NCBI GenBank assembly: GCA_964036155.1 | Contig: OZ038422.1 | Coordinates: 3,557,201-3,621,200 of the forward strand | Length of the DNA: 64,000 nt | From: Diploscapter coronatus | Lineage: Eukaryota; Nematoda; Chromadorea; Rhabditida; Rhabditidae | Reading direction: 5' to 3' | Part shown: positions 36,901 to 50,600 of the stretch, piece after piece | Layout of the letters: the number at the start of each line of letters is the position of its first letter | Numbering within the stretch: the first letter of the stretch is position 1 | Position numbers and translations under genes: made by a program | Notes under the pieces: model-generated | Databases searched by the model: none | The model's input: the letters and a program-made list of their open reading frames with translations, nothing else | What the model was told of the DNA's origin: nothing

Positions 36901-39900
36901 CTTTCAAGGTATTGTACAGAAAGTATTTAAACCCATCACTATAAATATCATTTTGTCGATAATCTTGTCATAATTATCCTATTACTTTCACTAATTCCTG
37001 CAAATCTAACAAATCACCGCAAGACCACACCCAGCAGCTAAATTATGCGTCATCTCGTCTGACCATCACTATATTAGCAAATGATTAGTGAGAGACGTTG
37101 CATGAATAATACCGACATTCCTCGTCGTTTCCTGATTTCTTGTAGGAAAGTAAGTAATCTATTACCAACTGCGCCCCGAGTGTGAGAAAGGTCTTGCAAG
37201 AACTTCCATAGAAGTGCGTCATCATTATCGTTCGAATTATGAAATCCTGATGATCATCAAACGAAGAGGATATGATTAATGCGCGAATCTTGTCACATTC
37301 CAAGTATCTATGCAGAGGAGGAGCGGAAACCGCGCCCTAATGCAAATAGCATCTGCTACAGCGCCAAATCTACAGCTGCACCGCTATTCTTTGTTAGGGC
37401 GTTGCCCCTTCGCTTCTTTTTCTCTTCGATTTGTACAATATGTGTCATTTCACTCATCCATTTCATAACAATGTTCATTCATTGTGGATGAAGAAAGGAA
37501 CGAAACGCGTAGAAAACGAGTGAAAGCCTAGAAGAAGAAAAAGATAATCCATTAGTCGCGCGTTAAATAGAGGAGAATTCGAAAAATCAGCTGATTTTCA
37601 AAATCCCAAGATTATCCGTGGATTTAGAGGTCGGGAGATGATCAAGAAGATGACTAAAAAGGATATCCGCAGAATTTTTTTTAGAAATTTCTCAAGAGGC
37701 AACATAGATAAAATGATCATTTTTAGCTTTTCCTACGATTTTTCTGCAAACATCGTTTTTCCCCTATATTTCACGCCATTTTTCGATTTTATGATTCAGC
37801 TAGAGAAATGTTAGAATTTTGGGAGGGGCTACACTTTCATGCTTCGTCCACCCCGATTAGTTATTGTTTCATCACCTAAACTCCATTTATATAAATTTAT
37901 CACATCTTACGGTCTGCCTCAACAATGTCTTTCCGTACAGCCATTAGCTATTCAATTTACTTAACTCTTAAACTGTTTTATTTGCCTTAGGTGAATTAGG
38001 TAAATGTACGGTCACAATAGTATTCGTCCTTTTCTGCGTACGAAACCAAATGTGTGATTGTATAGCTTTTAGAATTTTTAGGTTTTCAAATTTTACGAAT
38101 GATTATTTTCTCACTATCATTTCCATTCAATGATATGTATTCTTGGTGTAAGCAATATTTACTATTTCATGTGAGTTATAGAATATCTGAGCTTGTGAAT
38201 TAATTTTCATATTTTAATAATAACACGCTCGCTTGTGGACGACATTAAAAATACGTATTTTCCAAAACGATCGTTGCCCTTTTTCACGCTCACAACTAAC
38301 CTTCGCCTTTTTAATTACCACGAGACTTTTAATTCTATTCTCACATCATCACTTGATTCAACTGTCAGTTCCTTTATTTCCAATCCGAAAAATTGGCATT
38401 CTCAATTTTATCGTATCAATCGAACGTGATTGGATGGACTCCAAGTTTTATCATCTCTAAAATATATTTCTAACTGGAAATAATATCGTTATGCGTTGAT
38501 CAACTAACTTCACTCTATATTTTCGAGATAAAATTGGGATTATCGCTTTTCCAATTACATGTTTCGCTTTTTGATCTACGGCATAATAACACTGTCCAAA
38601 CCTAAGACATGAACAATTCATTTAATTCATGTCCGTTCGAATTCCTAGTTCTCGAACATCCCCCAGTTACCGTGTCACTAATTATTCCATTATTCCTGCG
38701 CGATTTCTCTTGTTATTCTCCCTTCAACACTTTCCATTTTCACTTCATTCGCTTTCTGTCTTCGTTTTCCTGTTCCGTTTCTCATTATCGATGACGTAGT
38801 TTCACAGATTTTTCTGACCGTGCGCATATTTTGCCTATGTTTAAAGTCTACGGTATCAAAGATTCGGACTGAATAAATTCCACCAACTATATTTCCGAAT
38901 CATATTGGTTTCGTTGCTATATAATTTCCACGATATGAAATTGAACCCTTTCGAGCTTTCCTATTTATAAAGTTCTTAAATATCTTCCCTCTTCCGCTAC
39001 TTATTATCTGTTACGCAATGCTGCGTAATATCACATACAATGCGCATATTTCGTGTATGTCTCATCTCATTTGGGATATACAGTATGTAATGATTGAGTA
39101 AGGCTTTATCGCTTTCTTTATTGCCAAAACAAGTCCTAAAACCTCATTATACAATAGAAAATAGACATTACTGAAGACTAAAGCCGACTAGAAAATTCGC
39201 TAGTCATAAAGCTTTACAGCTAAACGACATAAGAAAAGGGAAGACGTTCCTTTATAAGGTTATCTCCCTGCAAGCAAGTATGTACTCAACTATCATTTTA
39301 CCTGTCATATAATTATCCTCCAATATTTCTTTGAATTTGAATTCTAATAACTAGATATTTTGGCGTAGTACGTTTTATAAGCTCTATTCAATTTTATCCT
39401 ACTAAACTGGTCCTAAATTCTACCAACCACTAAATTAGTTAGAAAGGGACGATCAAGCTGATCGTCTTTTAGGTTTATGAGGATTGCGCAATTGAAAGCT
39501 TTTCAGACAACCATTTTTAATGCCGTATTATTATCATCATCACGAAGTAACTCAGGAAATATGTGTACTCTTTCATAACATTTACTTTTTCATTGAATTG
39601 CATACTGCAATTTACGAAAAATCTTGTTCTTTTCACTCTATTTTTAGTCTTACACATCGTTTGCAAAGGAGCGTTCAAATTTTTCTTCTCATTTTATGGT
39701 TCAAACGGTTTGTGTGTCCGATTCATCAGTAACTCTCATCGAGTTGAATGCGAACAAATATGAATCATCTTTTTCTCATAAAATTGAGCAATGTTTGCAT
39801 TAGATTTTTGACTTTTTCATGCACTTGTTGTGGTTTATTTGACAAGTTCACACTAAATCGAGAAGTTGAATGAGTACGTTTCACAATTTTAGGGCCATCC

Positions 39901-42059
39901 ATTCAATTTTGGATTGAGTAATTTATCGGCTCTAATTCTCCAATACCCACTTATATAAATTTGAAGGCATTGAAATTTTCTTGCATATAATGAGAATTCT
40001 TTATTTTTATATCATCACTAAATCGTTAATTTCATTAATTACGTTTATTAACTCTTAAACAAATACGTTTCACAACTTTTGAAGAATTTCATTAGCCTAG
40101 ATAAGGCAATTTCCGCTTATAATTTTACCTCTGTATGCACTACGAAATTCTTTACTCTTATGATACGTTTTAAATATTATATCATCGTTATTTATCAAAA
40201 TGTTTGATATGACTCATATATCGTGGGCTAAATCCTGAGAAATTTTGAAATTTTCCCCATAAGAAGAATGCATCATCATTAAGGTAAACCACATTCGTGG
40301 TTTTTATTTGCATAAATGTTCGCGCTCAAATATGTTTCATAAAAACGGTGGTTCACTTAAGAATTCTGACCAAGCGATTGCTTTCGACTAGCTTGTATCA
40401 ATTCTAATAGCACGAAATTCTATGGATGCTTTCCGTCACATTTGTACTCAGAAATTCTGTGTTATGTTAGATGTTCACTTTCATGCCTATGAAAGGAAAA
40501 TGAGCTCTAAATATTCTTACCATTGTCCCAATTTCCTGTCTTTTCCAAGTTTCAAATTTTAACTGTAGAAAATTATACTAATGATTTTAATTTTTCAAGT
40601 ATTCTATCGATTGGCATGAAATTTCTAAATATCCCAAAATCGTATTTTTGATTCTAGAAATAACTTGATCGGACGTCATATTCATCTAGTTTTGAACTTT
40701 TCTGTACTTTAGATCAAAACATTCCATTCATGCAATTTTTTATTTCTTCAGACTGCGCTCTTTCGCGTGACAATAAACTTATAATCTATCGACCTATTTT
40801 TCTTGTTAAATTTAGGAAACTCTGATATGGGTCCAATCTTCAACCCCTAAATGTGTTTTCATCTTCCAAATCCTCGTTTTCTTGTAATGTTTTCTAAATC
40901 TCGCAACCGCGTTTTCTTCGACTCCCCTTCAGGCACAAAAGACTCGTTCAGCTGCAAAAGTGATCAGTCAGAAAGTCGGTGCGTCTTCTCCATTACAGGG
41001 CTGAGAATTGAACATAATCAGTCAGCCATATTCTTTGATGAAAAGGGAAAGAGGAGGAAAAGTATCTGACTGTTTTGCATAATCACCACAATCTGAAAGA
41101 AGGAAAGTAGGGAGGGGGACAAGGGCTATCCATCATATCTGATTTATCACTATCGCTTTCAATAAGACTTTTTCACATTTCTGAGGAAATCAGTCGATCT
41201 CATGAATAAGTTTCATATTTTATGAGTAAAAATTACTTTTCTCTATAATCCAATGAGCGTACTGCTCATGCGTAAATTATCATTACCCCTTTCAATAGAT
41301 TAACCAATTTTTGGATTTCAATTAGATGGGTTTGAAAACGAGGTGAAGTTATCGCATTTTCCGATCGTGGCTATTTGGCTATTAATTTTCTGCTGACTAA
41401 TATCAAATTTGAAAAATAATCATACATCTCATCATACTTACTCGGATTTTCATTTCTTTCACATAAGTTTCACAAAAATTTATCTAACTTTAATTTATTT
41501 AAACTACACCGGTTACGCTCATTATATTATAAAATTCAACATAAATATTTGACCTCAAGTTCTTGAAATCATTATAACAAATTTTCAATCTACTACCTAA
41601 AATTTCATTCCAATCCAGCGCATATAACCGTGTAATCTTAAACCGCTCAATCTTAATTCTTTAATTTTACCTCAAGTTTTTCATCTCTTTGCCTTAACCT
41701 TCATTTCTCGATTCTACTCATTTATGGCTTGGTAATTCATTTTATTACTGTTGCTTTTGCAAAAAAATTACTTGACAGACTTTTCCGAGTTCTTTCAAGT
41801 CAATGGTCAGAAACAGTTTTTCATAGTCCATTATATCCAACGTTTTCTGACCAGTCTCGCTGATTTAAATTTTCTATGTTTTTCCCTTATTTTACTTTTC
41901 TCCATTAAATTCTCTGACCGTATTTTACAATCCCATTCAAAGACACAATTGTCCCTTATGGTCATTGTAAAACTTGAAGGAAAAAATCGAACGCGTACTT
42001 TCTTTGAGTTTCATGACTTCAAAAAAACAGCATTCGAATAATAAAATCGGCCATTTTCA
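33923..42059. other. 8.1 kb gene-free, pyrimidine-rich region
   Basis: No exon chain, tRNA or clear domain-encoding frame was found. The + strand becomes rich in T and C, most strongly from about 38.2 to 42.0 kb, opposite to the purine richness of the first 9 kb. Open frames are short and mostly Phe/Leu/Ser-rich, as expected from T-rich DNA. Because nematode intron sense strands are T-rich and the next gene's start codon sits 32 bp after an acceptor ending at 42060, part of this could be a long 5' intron or a large regulatory region of that gene. That is inference. Confidence 0.5.
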
Positions 42060-42091
42060 GGGGTCGTTCTCTACCAGAAGAAATAGCCAAA

Positions 42092-42800
42092 ATGATCCTC
42101 AGGATACACACAATATTCGCTGTAATTCTATGCCTAGTTCTCGTCATGCAGTTAGCTGAATGCGCTGATAGGTATGAGCTTATGAATTCTATGATCAGTA
42201 AGAGTGTAATTTCGATTAGGGTAAACTTTTTGTTTTTTGATAAATTTCAATCCGACTTTTCAAACTTCAATTCCATCTAGACATTGTTTGTGATATTTTC
42301 AGCTATTATCATTTTCCACTGAACAAAGTCAAAAGACATTGGAATATCTCTTGGAAAAATTGAAACATGTTTACAAAATTACAAAATTTTAGGTACTATG
42401 TTAGAAAAGGAGGTCGCTTGGAGCGATACCACGATCAAACCTTGAGCGAGTGGAGAGGAGTTTTAGCCAGACATAAGAACCACCATCACCGACATAGGAG
42501 ACACAGGTTTGTAGATTCTTGAAATTCATATTCGCCATTATTTCGTAAGATTGTTTGTAAAAAGAATGGTTTGGTTCCAAAATTTTGTAGTGGCAATATT
42601 AGTTAATATTGATATTTATGGGGTTTGTGTCATGGTTTCTCAAATCGAATATTATCGTTCGAAATATTATTCTTAATTTTAGACGTAAGAGAAAGCGTCA
42701 CGACGCTGATGCTTCGTCGATCCGAATCGACCACGTGATGGCGCAGATGGATTCGATGGTTCGACCAAGATTCGGCAGGTCAATTCCATTCATGTCGTAG
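42092..42800 (+). CDS. Probable RPRFamide neuropeptide precursor
   Basis: Three exons (42092-42171, 42393-42506, 42683-42800) give 103 aa. Residues 1-25 form a signal peptide (MILRIHTIFAVILCLVLVMQ and on). The middle is very basic and His-rich (HKNHHHRHRRHRRKRKR), offering prohormone-convertase sites. The C-terminal part contains MAQMDSMVRPRFGR followed by only six residues. Processing at KRKR and after the GR, with the Gly turned to an amide, would release a peptide of about 25 aa ending RPRF-amide. Such ends are found in invertebrate NPF/NPY-like peptides and in KPRF-type nematode FLPs such as FLP-33; I infer a relation but the rest of the peptide is too divergent to assign. A 5' acceptor (CCATTTTCAG) ends at 42060. 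It follows the large gene-free region. Confidence 0.75.
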
Positions 42801-44625
42801 CATAATTCACCTAGCGACTATTTGGATTCGACGTCATTTTGGCCTAATTCGAAAAATACAACCTTCCTATGAGAAATCTAAAGTTTAGGAAAATTGTATT
42901 GAAAGATAAAAAAGATAGCATTTGAATCAAGCTTTTAGACATGATATTGTTTCTGATTGAGAGACGATATCGAGTTATATCGTGAGCTTTTTTCAAAATG
43001 ACGTCATATTCAAGTAGACAACCTAAATTACCCGAGTTGATAGCTCAACATTAGTCACTGCTCATTTTCTCTATCATAGAAAAGCTTCCAACTTTAGTAT
43101 TTATTTTCTACAATTCCCTAGAAACGGTACTTCAATTATCTTTTCCTATCAACGATGGGTGACTCAGAGATTTCTTACCGATGTTGTTTGTAAATCTGGG
43201 CATTTTCGAGTTCTAGTTGTCTTGCCTTACTCTTATTTATCGTGTCATTTTTGAACTTCTACTCATATTTCGCGAGATTTACCATGATCTGAGGACGATG
43301 ATATTTTCCGACTTCATAATAATTTCTGATATTCTAATTATTTGGTGATTCGGAAATACCCTAATTTTCGATAAAACTCGATGAAATAACACGACTTAGT
43401 AAAAATATATTGCATAGGCCAAATAATAGAATTTGCTAAGAAGAAATGTCTTGTTATTTCATAATGTTGTTATATTCGAGTTGCCAACTACATATTTGCA
43501 CTTATTACCTCTGATGATGATGCTATTACTTAATGATGGTGCTTTCATTCGTAATTTTTCGAGCTTTCGAAGCAACGACGTTTCTCACTTATTAGCCATT
43601 TTTGTAATCAAAATATGGCAATTTTATGATCTGAATCCTTTTCTTCCCGTACTGCAAAGAGTTAATTTCGAACTTCTATAAAATCTTAGGAGTAAATTGA
43701 AGTATTCTTTATTTCGTACGGTTTTGTAGAGTAAAATATGTTAAGCGAATATTGATCGAAGTACACTTCTCTTTTCACGGACTACTTCGAAACTTATGCG
43801 ATCTTCCAGTAATAATTTATAATTATGTCATATTTCAATCTTTCTCTTTCCAAATTTACAGCAAATAAAAGGATCTTTTTATTGCAAGTCTTCTTCCTAC
43901 GTCTAAAATGTCAATCACCAAATTTAAACGAACAAATTACAACGACTAATAAATTATGCGGTAAAATTTCAAAGTAAGAATAAATAAATAGGTAAATTAT
44001 TCGTAACAAAAAAGTATTGAATTTTCTGGATAGTTTACGGGGCAATGCGAGAAAAACCTCAAAATAGCATGAATGCGAGAAGTGAGATGGCCATTTGTGG
44101 TAAGACTTGTAAAAATTAGACTAAAAGTTATAATGATCCGGAAGAAAGTACAATCAGGTTGAAAGATTTTTACAAGTCTAATTTTAGAAACTTATTTGTA
44201 AAATTCTCAAACTCTGCTCACGAAATCACAACTTTGAATCTTTTGACGAGATAATGAATAATGATGCAATTTAAGCTATGTTTAACAAAAGTATGGATTT
44301 TCAAAAGAACGAAATATATAATTTCGCTTCATATCTATGTGCATATTTCTATGAAACATAACCTTTAACATTTTCAGATCCCTATTAATTATGAAAATCT
44401 TTAAAAAATCATTGAAAACTGAAAATTTCAATAAATATATTGCGCAAATAATTGATGCATAAGTAATTTTCGATTGCTCTTTTCTATGGAATGTCGAAAT
44501 AAATACTACGAGATTGACCATCGGGGAAGTTACTTATCGGATCAAAATGTTGCTATTTTCGTAAATTTGATGGTTCGATAAATAATTTCCCAGAAATTAA
44601 GAATTTAGCTTTCCTTTGCAAGTCC
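42801..44625. other. Intergenic region between convergent genes
   Basis: This holds the 3' flank of the RPRFamide-type gene and the 3' UTR of apa-2. It is AT-rich. It contains a 14 bp perfect inverted repeat, described separately, and no gene that I can support. Confidence 0.5.
44103..44179. repeat. 14 bp inverted repeat (77 bp span)
   Basis: AGACTTGTAAAAAT at 44103-44116 is repeated exactly in inverted orientation at 44166-44179. The arms could pair as a hairpin in RNA or be the ends of a very small transposon remnant. It lies about 450 bp beyond the apa-2 stop codon, on the 3' side of that gene. Confidence 0.55.
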
Positions 44626-47600
44626 TTAGAATTGTTCTGCAATAACGTCAACGAGGTATTTGGCTACGGTATCCTTGCTGCTGCGAATGGTCAGGCGGTA
44701 CATCTAAATTATATTTTTTAGATTAAAGATTACTTGACAAGAAGAACGGGTAAATGAAACACATTAGACAGAAAAATGCTGTATTATTTTCCGTTGTTGG
44801 TAATGTTCAAAGCCGGAAATGACATGGCAAAGTTCCGAATTATCAGAGATGCCAATCAATTCGTTAAAATGCTACTAATACTTGCTTTTCTCGAATAATC
44901 AAGTATGACTAAAATACCAGAAATGCGAGAACTTTAAAACGTATCATTTTTCAAAGTGACCCCATAGACGAAATACAGAGTTAGTAATAAACGAAAAAGT
45001 TTAATGAAAATAATAAATTTTTAAATATTTCTTTTCTTAATTCAAAAATATTCAAACCTTTGCTTGTTTGTTAGGTTCCAGCCTGACGAGCGTGCCGATC
45101 TGCTGCGTGTGCGTGTTGATGATGCCCGCGCAGACGTAGTTGTCCGGATTCGGGTCCACGTCGGTAAGCAACTTAGCGCCGATTCCAGTTAGCTGAAAAT
45201 TTCGATCCATTCGAATTTTTATACTATTCACCGCACAGATAGAAGGAACTAGCATCATAAATTTCATTGTTCGTTATCATTCAACTTGTAACATATTTTT
45301 AACTTCATCGTGTATGGAATATCACAAAGTAACCCTACCTTCTGCTGCACTTGAGCAGGATCCATGGGATATTTTGCGGGGAAAATTTTCTGCGACTCTT
45401 GGGTCGGTTGGCTCAGGGCTTTCCATCTAAAACATCATTATCGATAGAATTTTGAATTAGATTTATTAAAAAGAAACAGATTTGGCTTGAAGAGTGTGCG
45501 GAATTTCGATTCCAATTCAAGTCAGGGTTTGTACAAATTTCAATCCTGACTCCGATTCTGGATTCTGACTCCGAATTTTTCAAAGTCCAAACTTCGCACA
45601 CACCTGTTTGATCCTTGAAAAGATAGCGTATTTAACGAAATAATGATGTTTACGTGAAATTCGTTTCAAGAAACCCTTTAGATCTAGTTCGGAATTGGAA
45701 ATTTACCTAGCGAAGAACTGCTCAGAGGCCATTTCAGTGGGTTCGAAGAATTTGTTGATGAACATCGGCAGGAATAAGGACTTGTCGAATTGCTGAGCAG
45801 CTCCTTCTTTGTCGCTGAAAATTGAAAATAGGCTTCAAAAAATTCCAAATGGCAAAATTGGAAAAATGATTCAGTGATTGTACAATTTTTTGCTTAAAAA
45901 ATCAAGAAGCTTCAAAATTTTCCAGATAAAATGTCAACTAGAAATAAACAATGCTATCTTTACAAATAGAGAACATAAAATAATCAAAACAATAGCAAAA
46001 ACGACTTACGTATAGTTGAACCTGACGCGAATGACGGGCAGTTTGGCGAATTCCTGAACGCAGACAAAGTTGATGAGCTGCTGGACTTGAGTTCCCGCTG
46101 CAACGAGGGGCTCCATCGGCTTGGCCTGCAAATTCAGAATTCTTTATGCTTGATATTTTGAAAAAGCTAACCCCATTACATTGTCATTCATTATTTATCC
46201 CTTTTTAGTATCATTATCCAGAATTTTAAAACTTGTATCAATAATCAAATTGAGAAATTTAGAGGGTTTAAAAAATCGCTAGGAAGAAGCGTAGCATTAT
46301 TTCTGATTTAAAAAAATCATATCTATCAAATTGAAACGTGAAAAATTGGCACGATAAGCTAAGCTCCCAATCATTTGATAGACTTTTCCTCATGTAAAAT
46401 CCTATCAAAACAAAGTTTAGTTACAATCTTGCATTAGTGATATAATTTTTAGATAAAAATTGTTGCTTTTTTCTCGTTTTCAAAAATATTCCAACCTGAG
46501 CCTGCAACTGTACAGCCAGCGATCCCGGACAAGTGACGATCGGGAGGAAATCGGTGAGTTGATTGGCAGTTTTGTTCCCATAGAACATTCCCAACCGAGC
46601 CAAATTCGCTCGGGACTCCAATTTGCAGCCGATTTGAAGCACGTCATCCTCGTAAAGCACTCCGTTGTTCTTCACCACGAATCTGAAAATTTCGATTTAT
46701 TCTAAAAAGAATGAAATTTCTAAAAGAACATCCGAAAACTTATAAAAGTGTATGTTTTAAAGTTTGAAAGATATACTGTTGTCAAAATTTTCGTAAGAAA
46801 TAAGGTTTTCAAATACATTAATTTGTTTTCAGTTTATATGATACGAAAACGAACTTCAAATAATCGTTCCTGTTGACGATGTCTCCGATGTCTTCAGACG
46901 ACGCTGAATGAGATGCCTGCGTTGGTTGTTTGAACGAGTCCAGCAGTGCACTGCAAATCATGATCACTCAGTCCTAGACTTTATCGGAAGAAAATGTCGT
47001 TCCTTCTCATTTTCAGTTAGGATTAGAAATAATGTGATGAAAATGGAATAGAAAATATTCGTTTTGTCGTTAAGAGACAATATAGCATAATGATATCACT
47101 ATTGCTTTCAAAAATGTTTTGAAAAATATAGGGTGGAACCGGAAATGGAAATATTGTCTCACCTCGAAACATGACTTATATTACTTTAAAATCTTACTAA
47201 AATTAATCGAGACTTCGCGGCTATTATGACACGAATTATTTCAAATTTTCTCGCCATAAAGAAAATTAAAAAAAAAAAATCTAACCCATTGTCCTTGCCT
47301 CCCGCATCGATATCCACCAAAGCACCCGACCCTCCGTCCTGACTCATCACTGCCTGCAAATGTTTGAGAATTATATTTCGACTAAGTGCTTAATAAGGTA
47401 AAGCATCACAAATTTCAATTCGGGGATTAAACTAATTTGATTATTCTACCTGAGGCTTAGCTTTTCTCTCCTTCTCTACGGGCTCCGTTTCTTCGGATTG
47501 AGGTTTGCTCTTCTTCAACTTCGCCAGCAAACTACTCTCTTTTTCTGGGAAAGGAGGCATTTCCTCGAGAATCTGAAAAATATAGGTTTCGGAACATTTC

Positions 47601-50600
47601 AAATAATCTAAAAGTCTTACTGTAGCGAGAACATCCGGAGTGGCGACTTTGCTCATTTGCAGGTACTCGACAGCCCTCTGTTGGAGTTCGGCGTCGGGAT
47701 TTCGGAAATTGTGGTCAGTCATGAAGACCTAAAAAATTCCATTTCTGACTGCGAGTACATTGTTATCAAAAAACTGAAATGAGCACTTTGCTACCAAAAG
47801 TTATTTATTCTCCCTTTTCTATCTCTTTCCACACCCTCCCTTCCCTGGTAACAATGTACTCGCAGCTCATATTTTTGGAAACAAAGATATAAAAAAAAAT
47901 TAGAATAATTTTAAAAATGAATAAAAAATTCTTTTAAAAATATGAAAAATCTCACATTCTGGATCATATGCTTGATTTCCGGGAAGAGGTTGCAGAATTT
48001 GATGTAGGTTGTGAGGAGCAGACATCTTGTCGCGATGCTGCACAGATGGTACTTCGAATGGAGCAACTCGAATTGGATTTGGGGGCTGGAAAATTGGGAA
48101 TTTTAGAAAAAAAAAAAACAATAAAACTTTCGTCTTCTAGAGAAATTCAAATTTGTTCTTAATTGCCAACAAAATATCTAAAACAGGTTTTTTCTCCAAT
48201 ATTTTCTTAAAAGGTTAAAAAACACACAAAATACCTGGATCTTTGATCGCCAGCGATTAAATTTCCGAATTCGCCCAGGACGTAGCCGCCAACTTTCACC
48301 ATATTCTCGTGGCACGCGGGACGCTGAAATTTTTGTTTTGTTTTTTTTAATTATTATTTTTACTACTTTTTTCAAAACTTTTAAATTTAATGTTTTCGAA
48401 CCTGCAAAGCCTCAAATACAGTCTTAGCAGAGTAGCCTTGGACATCCTCGCGATTTACGACAATCTGAAAATTATTCGTAAAAATGCGAGTTTCAGAAAA
48501 TTCAAATCTTTGATTTCGAAAACGCTCTAGGTAAGACACTATCCCCATCGCATGAGCAAAAATTTGGCCTGTTTCAATATTTCAGGAATCATGTACTTCA
48601 TCAAGAGAAGATAACGGTCTTTCTTGAAAAGAATACGTTTCAGAAGGAATCAACAGTTACTAAATTATGACCTGACGACCATTATAGTTAAAAAGAGGAA
48701 AGTGAGGATGGAATAAAGCGAAATATTATGAGAAAATAAGGGAATCGTCAGGTTGTCATTTTGTAGTTGCCGCCGGAATCAAATGTTCGATGAAAATCAT
48801 AATAGGCTATTTGTTGATAGGAATAAACTAGTAGTCTTACCTGAATGACTCTGTGCCAGACCTCTTCGCTGACATAGTCACCAGCCACTCGAATTAGCTT
48901 CAGAATCACATCCACGTACCACGTGTAGTCCGTCGCGTATTTCTCCGCGAGAATCGCCACTTTCAGCACCTGGAATTACAAGTTTTAAGATACGTTTCAA
49001 ATTTCCGCAGAGAATTAAACTTGTGATATTCTCCGATCTAAATGCTTTCTAGTAATAAACTGAGAAAATCTGCAGCTTGGAAACCGCACGAAATCCAAGA
49101 CCTCTAAATATGCGAAATAGTGTGGGAAAAGAAAGCCTACTTATTACTGCCCTACCCTAAGCATACACACTATTTCGCATGCCTTGATGTCTTGACTATC
49201 GTGCAGTTTCCAGATAACCAAAAAAACCTCCTACCATTTCCTCTCTGATGGAATAGTCGGCCGTTTCAAGATAGGTGAGCATTTCCGCGACGATTTCACT
49301 CGCATTCGAGCGGTCGCACATCGCGTAGAGCAGGTCCACGGCTCTCTGTCTGACTGAGACATCTCTGAAAATGTTTTTTTTTAATTGAAATAAGAAAATT
49401 TTCAACCTTTCCGTTTTCAGACTATTGATGATGGTTTCCTGATGCTTTTTGACGGCTTCGTGCGAGAACTCCGAAGTCGCCAACAGACACATCGACTCCA
49501 GGGCTAGGTATCTGAACAAAATAAAGTTTTATTTTTTTAAATAAATATTGTAGGACACTTTTCCACTCATTATTATAGATCGTTCAATAAGAATAACCGT
49601 AAATTTTCTTGAAACCGAGTGAATTAAATTTAAAAGATTCAACATCTTGATGGTAGAAAGAAAAGCTAGGTTTCATTAAGTAGGCTCAAGAACGAATTGT
49701 CAAAGTGAGAAAGTAATTTGCTTTAAAATTTTTGAAAGGTGTTTTATTCCATAAAGGATTACTTCGATTAGAAATTTGAACTCAATATCATGAGTTGAAC
49801 CATTTTGAGCCCTACCTGAGATTAGTTTCCCTGTGCGAGAGGAAGGTACCCAGCTGATTGCAGGCCCTGACGAGCAGATTCGGCTCGGAGTCCATATGGA
49901 TGATGAGGGCGATCGCCTCGAATAGCACTGCATTCTTAGCGTTCGAATGTTGCACCTGCAAATTGCAAATATGAGTTTCAAATCGAAACGAAACCGTAGT
50001 CGCATGATTTTACAGAATTCTATGAAAATTTATGGGTAGTTTTGATGAAACGTGTTCCATAAAAATCGCAGAAAATGCTCGATAGGAATGAATATGATGC
50101 AGCTCGAAGATCAAATAATAAATGAGCACAAAATCACCTTTTTCGACTTTGGAGCGTCCTGCGCCTTGTTCAAGATGCCTTCCAAACACTCAAGCAATCG
50201 GGCTTTGTTTGATGGGTCCTCTGAAAATGTGACTTTTAAAAACAAGTAAAAAAGGTTCTCTATATATAATCCATCAACAAATTGTAGTCACCAAAATTAA
50301 CAAAATGTATCCAATTTCGGCTAGGGAGCATAGAAAGATAGATAATTGATGAATTTTACAAATGATTGTGAAAAGTAGGCGAATTTTAGGAGGTAACATA
50401 AAATATTAACCTGGAGGAGGATAGTTCTGCAGCAAATGGAGTAATTTGACGCAGAGCCATGGGGCGGGCACGAAATAATACGTGTAGTCCTGGAATCGTT
50501 GAAAATTATGTTTGAAATTTTCCGAGTATGTTTCATGAAAACTCTGCGATTTAAATGTTTATAGTTTTAACGTAGTTATTTATAGAAAAAAATGAAATTT

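Noticed and set aside
37333..37401. POU octamer ATGCAAAT inside a small inverted repeat (CGCCCTAA / TTAGGGCG)
   Set aside because: An 8 bp motif is expected a few times by chance in AT-rich DNA of this length, and the arms are only 8 bp.
39840..40200. Possible degenerate tandem repeat sharing ACGTTTCACAA and AATTCTTTA blocks
   Set aside because: Similarity is limited to short T-rich words and could reflect composition only.
45421..45601. Open frame inside an apa-2 intron
   Set aside because: It lies between two well-supported apa-2 exons, is on the same strand and shows no similarity or splice support.
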